Below are positions 1-8,724 of a DNA stretch of 64,000 nt, piece by piece. Each line of letters starts with the position of its first letter. Within the stretch, counting starts at the first letter, position 1. The notes under the pieces are model-generated. The model had not been told where the DNA came from and made no database searches. It saw only the letters and a program-made list of their open reading frames with translations. Source of the stretch: Plasmodiophora brassicae (lineage: Eukaryota; Endomyxa; Phytomyxea; Plasmodiophorida; Plasmodiophoridae); contig JASFAU010000002.1 of assembly GCA_039704465.1 (NCBI GenBank), forward strand, positions 1,488,001 through 1,552,000, read 5' to 3'. Position numbers and translations under genes: made by a program.

Positions 1-519
1 CAGCCGCAAAGACGCAGGTGCGCGCTTTCATGGTCGTGACGCCCCAAAGACGCGGGAGCGTGATTGGCGGGATACAACCCGACGACCTTAACGGGTATTT
101 GCTGCACACACCATCGATACCCACTCTAAAACGAAATACGTCCTTGTGATCCACATCACTGACATCAGTGCAAGACTCCACATCTAATTTTGACTGGGTA
201 TGCTTTGGGTTTCTCTGGTCGGTGAAATTTGTTTGTCGGTCCGTGGGTCCGTGGGTCCGTGACAAACAAATTTCACTACAGCCTTGCCCAAGTACAGTTA
301 GGGCAGCGTTCAACCAGCCGCTTTCCTTGTTCGTGCCGGTTAGTCATTATATCGTCAATTCCGTTGTCGTTTAGTCCTCTGACGTCGTGTTCCGTTTCCT
401 TTACGTCGTGTCAGGGCAGGTAGGCGATTCGAGTTCGTTGCCGCGGAGTCCAACAATGATCGCAAAGCTTCCGCCTGAAGGTGGTCACCTCCCAGTCGAT
501 CATACAAATCTCGAACCTG
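1..519. other. No gene recognised
   Basis: Only short open frames on both strands, none resembling a known family and none with a convincing start or splice context. The one structured item is the hairpin listed at 222-276. This is probably repeat-derived flank of the element-rich region. Confidence 0.5.
222..276. repeat. Perfect 16-bp inverted repeat with a tandem-repeat loop
   Basis: GTGAAATTTGTTTGTC at 222-237 is followed by its exact reverse complement at 261-276. The 23-nt loop is made of a repeated GGTCCGT unit. As RNA or extruded DNA this would form a stable stem-loop. No adjacent gene gives it a role. It may be a fragment of a foldback element. Confidence 0.7.
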
Positions 520-546
520 TGAAGACAATAACGAAGTGATTTATTC
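520..546 (-). repeat. Short fragment of a TRIM/copia-type LTR end
   Basis: These 27 bases match the 3' end of the minus-oriented LTRs found elsewhere (compare 21542 onward): the AAGAC..ATAACGAAGTGATTTATT stretch ending at the poly(A) signal region. The match stops abruptly at 547, so this is a truncated remnant. Confidence 0.55.
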
Positions 547-1304
547 TATAATAATCGCTCAAGCGCCCCAGGCGCGGACTCAACCGCCGCAAAATGCGTG
601 GCGGCCGATTCGAAACGCGATCGGGCGTGTGGAGGGTGACGGACTGGAAGAGGTGCGTGTGTTTCCACGTGTTCAGTACCAGCACGGCTTCATTGATACG
701 GCACACCTTCTCGAAGTCGTGGAAGCCGCACGAAGTGCACGTTCCGCACGCTGGCGGCGTTGTTTGATGGCGTTAGTCGACTTTCCCATCGACTTCGCAA
801 CCGCTTGACCGCCTTGGGCGAGTATGATGGAACGGAATTGGTTGATGTCTTCAGTTTCTTTGGTGGCGTCGTGGTCAACACTCATCGTGAACCTTGACGG
901 CGTGTGACGTGGGGCTTTCAAAGTGACAATAAAATACGCGTCTGGCTGGCTCTTGTAGTGAACGGGCGACTCGGGAAATGTGATCTCTCGTAGGCGTTGG
1001 CGGACGCTGTAGTACGTAGAGGGGCCAGAGAAATGAAATGGGGCCCTTCGGATCGGACGTTCAGCTTGGGCAGTGTTCGTCCGGGGTCCGCTGACGGGTC
1101 AGCATGTGGGGACGTATTTCGGCAAACAAATGGGGTAATAGAGCGCCTCATCGGGCACGTGATGGAAAAGAGCGGATTGGGTTCACGATTCTCTCTATTT
1201 TAGTGGGACACCTTCTGAGCGTCGCCGTTTTTTTAATACTCTAATAGAGAGGCTTGGAATTACGAGGCTCTCTAGTTAGATAGCAACGTGATTCCAATGC
1301 TCTC
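547..1304. other. No gene recognised
   Basis: Short ORFs occur on both strands (the longest about 90 aa) but overlap each other and match nothing I know. Near 1236-1275 there is one copy of the short palindromic AGAGAGGCTTG..CTCTCT repeat that recurs at 2270-2710. Confidence 0.45.
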
Positions 1305-2254
1305 TGTCGAGGATCATGTCGTACCACCGGCACACGGTGACGCCGTGACAGTGCGCGACTGCGTAACGTCCACGGCAGAGGCTCCGCCACTGACGCAGTT
1401 GTCGGTAACGGCTTGGCAAGCCCCTGTTACATAGCGTTACGTCGTCGCCGTCTCACGCCGATGTCGGTCGGAATAAATCACATCGTTATCGTCTTCATCA
1501 GATTAACAGTCGTACGCGTTCTACGCGCTTCGAGGCGGCGAGCCCACCGGCGCCCCGCGCGCCGGTGCCATCCAGTGCCAGTCCCGCGTCACTGCGTCTC
1601 TGCCCTGACCCTGCTTCTGCACAACGCGCCACGAACGCCCGCTCGAGTCCGCGTCACGCGCAAGAGAGTCCAGGCAGATCGCGCCAGCAAGGCAGGCCGT
1701 CATTAAGGGGATCCATAACCAGTACCGGGACGTAAGCGCCAGGCGTACGCCGGTCGTACGGGCCTCAATCGCTTGCCTCAATCGCTTCGCAAGATAACGT
1801 TGTCCGTCGGCGCCATCCGCGTCGACGTCGTCCTGAGCCAGATCCAACACCCTGCGTTGTCTCGTCGACCCCGCCTCAGCAATCGTGCCATTCGTGTCAC
1901 CTCTAGCTACACCACGGTCCGTCTCGTGCCGCGTCAACGAGCCAAGGCATATGAGCACGTGCAAGGCAGTGTTGTTCATGATCCAGAGTCAAGGGTCCAG
2001 CCGGGACATATCCGTTCGACCGTCTTCCGCACGCAACCGCGTGCCGTTGGACGGGGCGTGTCGAGGATCATGTCGTACCACCGGCACACGGTGACGCCGT
2101 GACAGTGCGCGACTGCGTAACGTCCACGGCAGAGGCTCCGCCACTGACGCAGTTGTCGGTAACGGCTTGGCAAGCCCCTGTTACATAGCGTTACGTCGTT
2201 GCCGTCTCACGCCGATGTCGGTCGGAATAAATCACATCGTTATCGTCTTCATCA
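1305..2254 (+). mobile_element. TRIM-like non-autonomous LTR element, copy 1
   Basis: Two 196-bp direct LTRs (1305-1500 and 2059-2254) begin TGTCGAGG and end TTCATCA. The primer site GATTAACAGTCGTA follows the first LTR at 1501-1514, and a G-rich tract (TTGGACGGGG) precedes the second. The interior of about 558 bp has no gag or pol. The LTR holds AATAAA (GGTCGGAATAAATCAC), a likely polyadenylation signal. The 5 bases on each side (CTCTC, ACTCC) do not match, so the original target duplication has decayed or the copy recombined. Interior ORFs are not conserved as proteins. Confidence 0.85.
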
Positions 2255-2261
2255 ACTCCCT

Positions 2262-2303
2262 TATATAAAGAGAGAGGCTTGGAATCACGATCCTCTCTGT
2301 CTA
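2262..2303. repeat. Short palindromic repeat cluster, left part
   Basis: The unit AGAGAGGCTTGGAATCACGA-CCTCTCT occurs here and, with changes, near 1243, 2563, 2605 and 2680. Each copy is an imperfect palindrome flanked by TATA/AAATA. The MITE at 2304-2553 is inserted between two copies. Confidence 0.5.
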
Positions 2304-2553
2304 CCCCATACCACACAACCCTGTACACCACACAACCCTGTACACACTCAGCAAAAAAAGCACATCCGTCAGCTGACAGCAGACACTCTCGGCACCACTT
2401 CCATTCAGCCACTCGAAATGGGCGCCCTCGGCTCGGGAAACGGCGACCAGGCGGCAAAAAATGGCTGCGGTCGAGGGAAAGCGTAGGCACGGAAGCCTGT
2501 ACAAATCGCCAAAAAACGTTCACATTGTGTGTACAGGGTTGAGTGGTATGGGG
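2304..2553. mobile_element. MITE with about 25-bp TIRs and TA target duplication
   Basis: The left end (2304-2328, CCCCATACCACACAACCCTG...) and right end (2529-2553) are inverted repeats of 25 bp with one mismatch. TA dinucleotides flank both ends (2302-2303 and 2554-2555). The length is 250 bp with no coding capacity. The inner left arm repeats ACAACCCTGTACAC in tandem. TA duplications and short size suit a mariner/Tc1-driven (Stowaway-like) non-autonomous element. No transposase of that type is in the window. Confidence 0.75.
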
Positions 2554-2555
2554 TA

Positions 2556-2726
2556 TATAAATAGGGAGGCTTGCAATCGCGATGCTCCCTATTTAAATAG
2601 AGGGGATTGCATTCACGAGGCTCTCGGGGCGGTTGAGCAAAACCTGGGGCGGTTTAGCAAAAACTGGGGCGGTTGATAAATAGAGAGGCTTGCATTTGCG
2701 ATCCTCTCGCGCTGGGGCGGTTGAGG
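2556..2726. repeat. Short palindromic repeat cluster, right part
   Basis: Three further copies of the AGGGAGGCTTG..CTCCCT type palindrome (about 2563, 2605 and 2680), separated by repeats of GGGGCGGTTGAG/TTTAGCA. No coding potential. Origin unknown; it may be the remains of a larger non-autonomous element. Confidence 0.45.
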
Positions 2727-2897
2727 TTTATTCCGACCGACATCGGCGCGAGACGGCGGCGACGTAACGCTATGTAACAGGGGCTTGCCAAGCCGTTACC
2801 GACAACGGCGTCAGTGGCGGAGCCTCTGCCGTGGACGTTACGCAGTCGCGCACAGTCACAGAGTCACCGTGCCGGTGGTACGACATTGTCCTCCACA
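2727..2897 (-). repeat. Solo TRIM LTR, 3' end truncated
   Basis: Reverse-oriented copy of the TRIM LTR. It begins TGTGGAGG at 2897 and runs through the AATAAA region to 2727, where the last about 25 bp (CGTTATCGTCTTCATCA) are missing. It abuts the chromodomain end of the gypsy fragment. Confidence 0.7.
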
Positions 2898-4790
2898 GAA
2901 CCATCGTGGGCACGTCTCGATTATGATGTCCGCTGGTTCCCATGTGGCATCTGCTTCTTTGAATCCTTCCCATAGCACCTTGATTTCGACTCGCTTCTCG
3001 TTCGCATTGTATCGGCAATCAGCTAGATCTTCCACCAAGAGCTTGTGACTCGAATGCTGAAGATGCTTCTTCATCGACGCCGTCATGTTCAATTTTCCAT
3101 CAGCGTATCGTCTAATCCGTTGGATATACGCCCGAAACTCCTTCTCGTGAAGAGGATCGTACAGCACGTACCGGATCGTTCAGTCGTTGCAGCACACGGA
3201 ACGGGCCGTTCCACTTGGCAATCAACTTGTTCCCAGGGCCCATGTTCGGTCATGCCACAGGACGTTGTCACCTTGAATGAACGCTTCATCGTCTGCAGGA
3301 CGCAGCTGTCGGTTGCGCTGCTGGACATTGGCTTGATGCCGTTTCTATTTGCCCATCACGACATCCTTGTGTTGAATGGCAAACGCCGGTGCATGACCTC
3401 CACGACGCTTTGAGGGCGTGTGGTTCATGGCATGCTGCACCAGCGAGCATGCGTAGGGCCAGTTGTGCGTGTCGATCTGGTGGTTCTCGTTCAACAGGCT
3501 CCTCAGCATCTCAACGACCGTTCCATTCGCTCGTTCGACAGTTCCATTCGACCATGGACAATACGCCAACGTGATGTGGTGCTCAACGTGACGTAGACGA
3601 CTCAATTCCACCATCACCTCAGCGGTGAAGTGTGAACCACCATCGGTGACCATGATCTATGGCGTCCCGAAGTCGGCGATCCACGTCATCAGGGCATCGG
3701 CTGCAGTCCGGGCCGTCGCGTGTCGAGGATCATGTCGTACTACCGGCACACGGTGACGCCGTGACTGTGCGCGACTGCGTAACGTCCAGGGCACAGGCTA
3801 CGCCACTGACGCCGTTGTCGGTAACGGCTTGGCAAGCCCCTGTTACAAGGCTTACGTCGCCGCCGTCTCGCGCCGATGTCGGTCGGAATAAATCACTTCG
3901 TTATTGTCTTCCTTAGATTAACAGTCGTACGCGTTCTACGCGCTTCGAGGCGGCGAGCCCGCCGGCGCTCCGCGCGCCGGTGCCATCCAGTGCCAGTCCC
4001 GCGTCACTGCGTCTCTGCCCTGACCCTGCTTCTGCACAACGCGCCAGGAACGCCCGCTCGAGTCCGCGCCACGCGCAAGAGAGTCCAGGCAAATCGCGCC
4101 AGCAAGGCAGCCCGTCATTAAGGGGGGTTCCAGAACCAGTACCGGGACGTAAGCGCCAGGCGTACGCCGGTCGTACGGGCCTCAATCGCTTCCCTCAATC
4201 GCTTCGCAAGAAAACGTTGTCCGTCGGGCAATCGCGTCGACATCGTCCTGAGCCGGATCCAACACCCTGCGCGTCATCGTCGCCCCGCCTCAGCAAATTG
4301 CGCCATTCATGTCACCTCTAGCTACGCCACGATCCGTCTCGTGTCGCGTCAACGAGCCAAGGCATGAGCACGTGCAAGGCCGTGTTGTTCATGATCCAGA
4401 GTCAAAGGTCCAGCCGGGACACATCCGTTCGACCGTCTTCCGCATGCAACCGCATGCCGTTGGAGGGGGCGTGTCGAGGATCATGTCGTACCACCGGCAA
4501 ACGGTGACGCCGTGACTGTGCGCGACTGCGTAACGTCCACGGCAGAGGCTCCGCCACTGATGCCGTTGTCGGTAACGGCTTGGCAAGCCCCTGTTACACA
4601 GGCTTGCGTCACCGCCGTCTCGCGCCGATGTCGGTCGGAATAAATCACTTCGTTGTTGTCTTCCCTATCGCGTTCGTGCAAGGAATCAGGCGGACGAGTC
4701 CCGAGAAGTCGTCCTTGAGGAGCAGTATGCACTTGTAGTCGTGGTCGGCTCCGCGAACCGGCTCGACGTACAAGTACCGTATTTTACAAA
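2898..4790 (-). pseudogene. Gypsy/chromovirus integrase-chromodomain fragment, interrupted
   Basis: Read on the minus strand the fragment gives part of an integrase core (about 4790-4673), then after the TRIM copy inserted at 3721-4667 the rest of the core (VTDGGSHF, then AYCPWSNGTVERANG with the catalytic Glu), and finally a chromodomain (YNANEKRVEIKVLWEGF..TWEPAD, about 3020-2900). It is broken by frameshifts and by an in-frame stop just before VTDGG, at about 3660. The TRIM insertion has a clean TCGCG duplication, and removing it restores continuity of the core. This is the 3' part of a chromovirus pol; reverse transcriptase and LTRs are absent here. Confidence 0.75.
3721..4667 (+). mobile_element. 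TRIM-like non-autonomous LTR element, copy 2
   Basis: LTRs at 3721-3915 and 4472-4667, primer site GATTAACAGTCGTA at 3916-3929, polypurine tract GGAGGGGG just before the second LTR. The 5-bp target duplication TCGCG is intact at 3716-3720 and 4668-4672. This shows that the true LTR end is ..CTTCCCTA, and that GATTAACA belongs to the primer site rather than the LTR. The element landed in a gypsy integrase fragment. No protein is encoded. Confidence 0.9.
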
Positions 4791-5074
4791 GAATACGACC
4801 CCCCTAATGTTCTCCGCGGACTTTCCGCTCGCTGTCATTTGGGGGTGCGGGTCTTGCTAAATGTAATATCTGGCAGATATAAGGGTGCGTCTGGCAACCG
4901 GAAAAATCGCAATTTTTGGCCCAAAAATGGCATTTTTCTCAGTAAAATGGCATTTCTTGAAAAATAACATTTTTGTAGCGTCTGGCAAACCATCTTCAGA
5001 TTTTGGAAAATGCCATTTTTCGAGATTGACCTCTGAGCTCAATTTCGAAAAATGGCATTTTGAAGCGAGCGCCA

Positions 5075-5461
5075 ATGCCGGACGCGCACGCCGTGTTGGG
5101 CGACCATGGGGTACTCCCGTTGATGGTGGCGGCGGCATGGTACTCGGTTATGTACCTGTTGAAGACGCCATGCCGCACGTCTAGCCTTTCAGGAAAGGCG
5201 TGGGTTGATGAACTTCTCGCGGGCAATCACAGGCGCTTCCGAGAGGTCATGCGCATGGAGCCTGAAACGTTTCATCAACTCAAGCTTCTGCTACTCGACA
5301 AGGACCTGCTCCGGCCGAGCCGATGGGTGTCGGTCGAAGAAAAATTGGCCATATTCCTGTTCATCGCTGGTCATGCCGCTTCAAATCGCGATGCACAGGA
5401 ACGTTTTCAACGCAGCGGTTGGACTATAACTCGGTACGTACGTACAATGAGCTATGCATAA
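5075..5461 (+). pseudogene. Harbinger (HARBI1-like) transposase, N-terminal part only
   Basis: The first ATG in frame is at 5075. The protein carries the family signature LLAGNHRRFREVMRMEPETF, then SRWVSVEEKLAIFLFIAGH and a GHxxSNRxxQERFQxSGxTITRY-like segment, which match the N-terminal region of PIF/Harbinger nucleases. The DDE catalytic part that should follow is missing: the frame ends at the junction with the copia fragment near 5474, so the gene cannot make an active nuclease. Host-derived HARBI1 homologues are a less likely reading because TIRs and a target duplication enclose it. Confidence 0.75.
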
Positions 5462-5473
5462 CGTGCTATCTTC

Positions 5474-7214
5474 GACGTCGTTGTACGCCAGCAGGCCGTC
5501 ATCGGTGTGCACCGACATGACCATGAACTTGCCATCGCGATCATATCGAAAGACGCACGGGTCCGCGATGATCGGTTCGAAGCCCAGGGACAGCAGCATC
5601 GAGCGAAGCGTCTTGTACCACCGTTCGGCACCTCGCTTCGTACCGTATAGGGCCTTGCGTAGTTGGCGAACGCGATATGGGACGTTGTTATCAGTAAACC
5701 CATCGGGCTGGCGCATGTAGACGTCGTGGAGCATATCGGCGTTGAGGTAGGCGGCCACCCAATCAACCTGTCGAAGATGCAGCCCGTGTTGGGCTGCGAG
5801 CGCAAGGATGATGAGGAATGCGGTGGCGCGAGCTGTCGGTGCGAATGTGTCGTCAAAGTCAATGCCGGGGCGCTGTCGGAAGCCCTGAGCGCAGAGACGA
5901 GCGCTGAACTTACGGATGCCACCGTCGCCACTGAGCGCTGACTTGACCCGGAACACCCACTTGGACCCGACAGCGATCTTACCTTTGGGGAGATCAACGA
6001 GCGGGCCGAATGTGTCCTTGGAATCGAGCGTCCCCATCTGCGAGACGGCGGCGTCCCACCAGTGGCCGGCGAACGGCGATGACAATGCCTCGGCCATCGA
6101 GTCGGGTACAGGGATGTCGGTCGCTTTAAGGCTCGACAGGTCCGGTCGCGGTAGACGGGCTGGATCGATCGGCGCGGGTACTCTAGCACGACATGCCTTG
6201 GCGGCGGCGCCGCGAGCGGGATTGCGGTTGGACCGTATGGCTTGATCGATCAGACGTCGCTCCTCGACCTGTTGCCAATGGCGGATTTGTCGGCGTGATT
6301 GACGAGGAGGGCGCTGCGTCGGTGGCGTTAGGGTCGGACTCTGGAACCAGGCGTCGACTGTCGAGGACCACCGTGTTGACGAACGATTGGCCGCCTCCGG
6401 CGCCTTCCACCATTCACCCGGCGGTTGACGACGACGACTCGATCGGCGAGGGCGTGGCACTTCGATGGCATTGGGATCAACATCAGCTTCGGCGGCATTA
6501 TCGTGGACGACGGGATCGGCAGCTTCGTTGGGAGAGTCGTTGCTGGACGCCGAATCTTCGTAGTCGGGATCATCTTCAGCGTCATCATCGTCTTCGTCGG
6601 TGGATACGTCGTCTATGCGGGCATTCAGAACGTCGGCTGACCGAGAAATGTGGCAGGCGCCGTCAGGCGCACGGGCGTCCGCGTTCTGGGACGCAGGGTC
6701 AGGAGACGGTGAACGTGACGGTCGGACGATCTCGGAAGGCGATGACGCAGCGGGAAGTGAAGGAGGCTCGGGAGGGGCTGTTGCGATAGAGGATGCTAAC
6801 GTCGATGGTAGAGGTGCCATGATGGCGTCGGAAGAGATGGGCGTCGGGACGATCGTGTCAACGTTCGGCGCAGGGCTCGACTCGGGACTGGATGGTGGCG
6901 CTGATGATGAACTGGCCGAGGCCGATCTTCCAAAACCGAATGTGAACGAGTTCTCCAGGAATTCGGCAGTCGTGCTCTCGAACGTGTCTTCGCGGTCCAC
7001 GTCGTAGAACCGCCACGCCTTCATGCCGGGCGTGAAACCGATGAACACAGCGCGAACACGACGAGGCTCCAACTTGCTCGGCTTCTTCGTGGGGGGATGT
7101 GGTCGCATGGCATAGGCATCGCAACCGTAGACACGAAGGGCCGAGACGTCAGGTCGGGCGCGACGAGCTGCCTCGAACGATGTGCGACGTCCGGGAAGGA
7201 CGGATCTCGGGTGG
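5474..7214 (-). pseudogene. Ty1/copia pol fragment (integrase C-term to RT)
   Basis: An open minus-strand frame is closely similar to the pol at 8594-12544. It runs from the end of integrase (RTSFEAARRARPDVSALRVYGC) through an acidic/proline spacer, and into reverse transcriptase (ARLCAQGFRQRPGIDFDD, LRQVDWVAAYLNAD) up to the HTDD catalytic box. It is truncated on both sides with no LTRs. At its right edge a 33-bp piece (7215-7247) is an inverted copy of 6879-6911. It displaced the catalytic part of the Harbinger transposase. Confidence 0.85.
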
Positions 7215-7403
7215 TTCATCATCAGCGCCACCATCCAGTCCCGAGTCCGTATGCGCTATACATAGCCATACAGAAATGCGTGGCGCCAATGGGCCCTCTT
7301 CCGTAGTAGATCCCAGGACAGACACCATCGTCACACCTGGCTACGGATTGAGGGGGCGTGTCAGGAATTACATACATCCAATCCTCACGCCAGTCGGACT
7401 TCA

Positions 7404-7475
7404 GGCGCCGTAGCTGAGTGGTACAGCAGCGGTACGTTCAACCGTTGGCCCTGGGTTCGATTCCCAGCGGCGCCC
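7404..7475 (+). tRNA. tRNA-like gene, apparent anticodon GUU (Asn), atypical
   Basis: A complete cloverleaf can be drawn: acceptor GGCGCCG/CGGCGCC, D stem GCUG/CAGC with a GG-containing loop, anticodon stem GCGGU/ACCGU, a 5-nt variable loop, T stem CUGGG/CCCAG with loop UUCGAUU. A box (TAGCTGAGTGG) and B box (GGTTCGATTCC) fit Pol III promoters, and TTTTT follows at 7479-7483. Odd points: the anticodon loop is ACGUUCA, so base 33 is C rather than U, and the discriminator is C. Read strictly the anticodon is GUU. It may be a tRNA-derived sequence or a divergent tRNA rather than a normal tRNA-Asn. Confidence 0.7.
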
Positions 7476-7545
7476 GCGTTTTTCAACCTTGTGGACAGAT
7501 GTTTTAATGAGGTGCTTCGAGCGTTGGTGGCGATTAGTTCCGATG

Positions 7546-7848
7546 TTATCTCGCTTCCTGACCCTGGACGTATCCAAACTTCGTCTTCAGCTTCGCAACA
7601 CGGTCAGCAACTCCAGACTTTCCACCACAGGTTGAGCTCACCGATTCGAAGTGGGTTTTTACCTGGCTCAGTGAATACTGAACACCGAACTTGGTGTTGA
7701 AATTCGCCCAGGCCGCAGTCCAAGCTTCTTTCTTAAAATTGTTTCCAGCCCGCTTACCGCGATCCGCTTGTTTCTGCAGCTGGCGCAACAAGTACTTGGA
7801 CTTGGTGCCATCTTTCCAGTTGGCCGACACGCTGTCGCTCGCCACCAT
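7546..7848 (-). CDS. Myb/SANT-like protein of the Harbinger element
   Basis: The 100-aa frame starts at the ATG at 7848. It has a tri-helical Myb/SANT-like pattern: NWKDGTKSKYLLRQLQKQ, then KEAWTAAWANFNTKF and YSLSQVKTHFESVSS. Autonomous PIF/Harbinger elements carry such a second ORF, whose product binds DNA and helps the transposase reach the nucleus and the TIRs. Its position at one end of the element and opposite orientation to the transposase fit that layout. The protein may be C-terminally truncated: such proteins are usually longer, and the frame ends in GQEAR. Confidence 0.7.
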   Translation of the reverse strand: MVASDSVSANWKDGTKSKYLLRQLQKQADRGKRAGNNFKKEAWTAAWANFNTKFGVQYSLSQVKTHFESVSSTCGGKSGVADRVAKLKTKFGYVQGQEAR

Positions 7849-8238
7849 TGCAAATGGAAATGCCGGCCCCGGCCGGGCCTGTCCCCTGCGGAGTCCGCGA
7901 CGCCCGTTTCAGCCGTAGGACAAAACGCCATTTTTCTAGCGGGCGTCTGGCAACGCATCTCCATTTTCCGAGATGGGACTGGGAACCAAATGGTAAAAAA
8001 TGGCATTTCGGAAAATGCCATTTTTCGCACTACTTTGCCAGACGCACCCTAAAGTTTTGTACGTCAAAGTTTCGTTCGTTGGATTCCTTCCGGCGATACG
8101 AGTTCGAAACTGCCTTTGTCTCGTTCTTGGCGTTTATCCTTGGCACGCTGCGTTGGGTGACCGTCGGAAGGGAGGGGTTACCCCTGCGCTGTTGAAGTGA
8201 ACGGCGCGCAGACGGCGCGCATTTTTGATTGTAGCTAA

Positions 8239-8484
8239 ATGGGGAAGGACAACGAAGGCGTTGCCCAGCGACGCTGCCTGCACACGGTTAAGCAGAAGCG
8301 GGCCATTGTCCGTTCCGCCACAGCTCGTGGCAACATCAAAGCCACTGCACGTGAGTATGACATCAAACCGTGCCAAATCCGCGATTGGAGACGTAACGTA
8401 ATGGGTCCGACCGACGAAACGTCGAGCGAGAAAAACAGCGATGATGAAGGGAGCATTCGGTTCGAACGGTACGCGAACGTCTAA
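8239..8484 (+). pseudogene. Helix-turn-helix N-terminus of a DDE transposase
   Basis: An 81-aa frame from an ATG at 8239. It contains HTVKQKRAIVRSATARGNIK followed by ATAREYDIKPCQIRDWRRN, a CENP-B/psq-type helix-turn-helix as found at the start of pogo/Tigger-like and related transposases. The frame ends before any catalytic domain, about 55 bp ahead of the copia LTR at 8541, so it looks like a remnant. It lies just outside the Harbinger right end and could belong to another element or a domesticated gene. Confidence 0.5.
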
Positions 8485-8540
8485 GCTAAGGACGCGGTCT
8501 CACGGCAGAGTGTCGACACTACCGGCAGACGTGAAGGAGG

Positions 8541-8724
8541 TGAGAAGGACAATAATGAAGTGGATGTATTACGTACGGCGTGTGCGGCGGACGTTACAGT
8601 GGCGACGTAGTCGCCGACGGTGTAACGGTTGCCAACGCCGGCGGGCACGGAGTCGCGGAGTGCGTGACGGCGTTCACGTGCTGCAGGCATGTGCTGCTGG
8701 TCGTAGTGGATACGTTGTTCGACA
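8541..8724 (-). repeat. Copia I 3' LTR
   Basis: 184 bp, nearly identical to the 5' LTR at 15716-15899, differing at a few bases near 8547-8567. It starts at 8724 with TGTCGAACAACG directly after the polypurine tract and ends in CTCA at 8541. The pol stop codon at 8594 lies inside it. Confidence 0.85.

Larger units (their letters stand above)
4883..8049 (+). mobile_element. PIF/Harbinger-type DNA transposon, disrupted
   Basis: Terminal inverted repeats GGGTGCGTCTGGCAA (4883-4897) and its complement (8035-8049) are flanked by the 3-bp duplication TAA (4880-4882, 8050-8052), as expected for PIF/Harbinger. Just inside both ends lie several AAAATGCCATTTTT-like motifs (about 4925, 4946, 5008, 5048, 7921, 7998, 8012), probably protein-binding sites. 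It contains a transposase N-terminal part on the plus strand and a Myb/SANT-like ORF on the minus strand, the usual two-gene layout. A copia fragment and a tRNA-like gene now occupy the middle. Confidence 0.85.

Noticed and set aside
1305..1514. GATTAACA as the last bases of the TRIM LTR
   Set aside because: The intact target duplications TCGCG (copy 2) and TCCTT (array) show that LTRs end before GATTAACA, so it belongs to the primer site.
7350..7380. GAGGGGGCGTGTCAGG as a polypurine tract and LTR start
   Set aside because: It resembles the copia/TRIM junction but the following bases match none of the LTRs here, so no element could be delimited.
7404..7475. This tRNA as the primer donor for the copia/TRIM elements
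   Set aside because: Its anticodon arm (loop ACGUUCA) does not match the 14-nt primer site complement (loop CUGUUAA), and its 3' end does not fit either.
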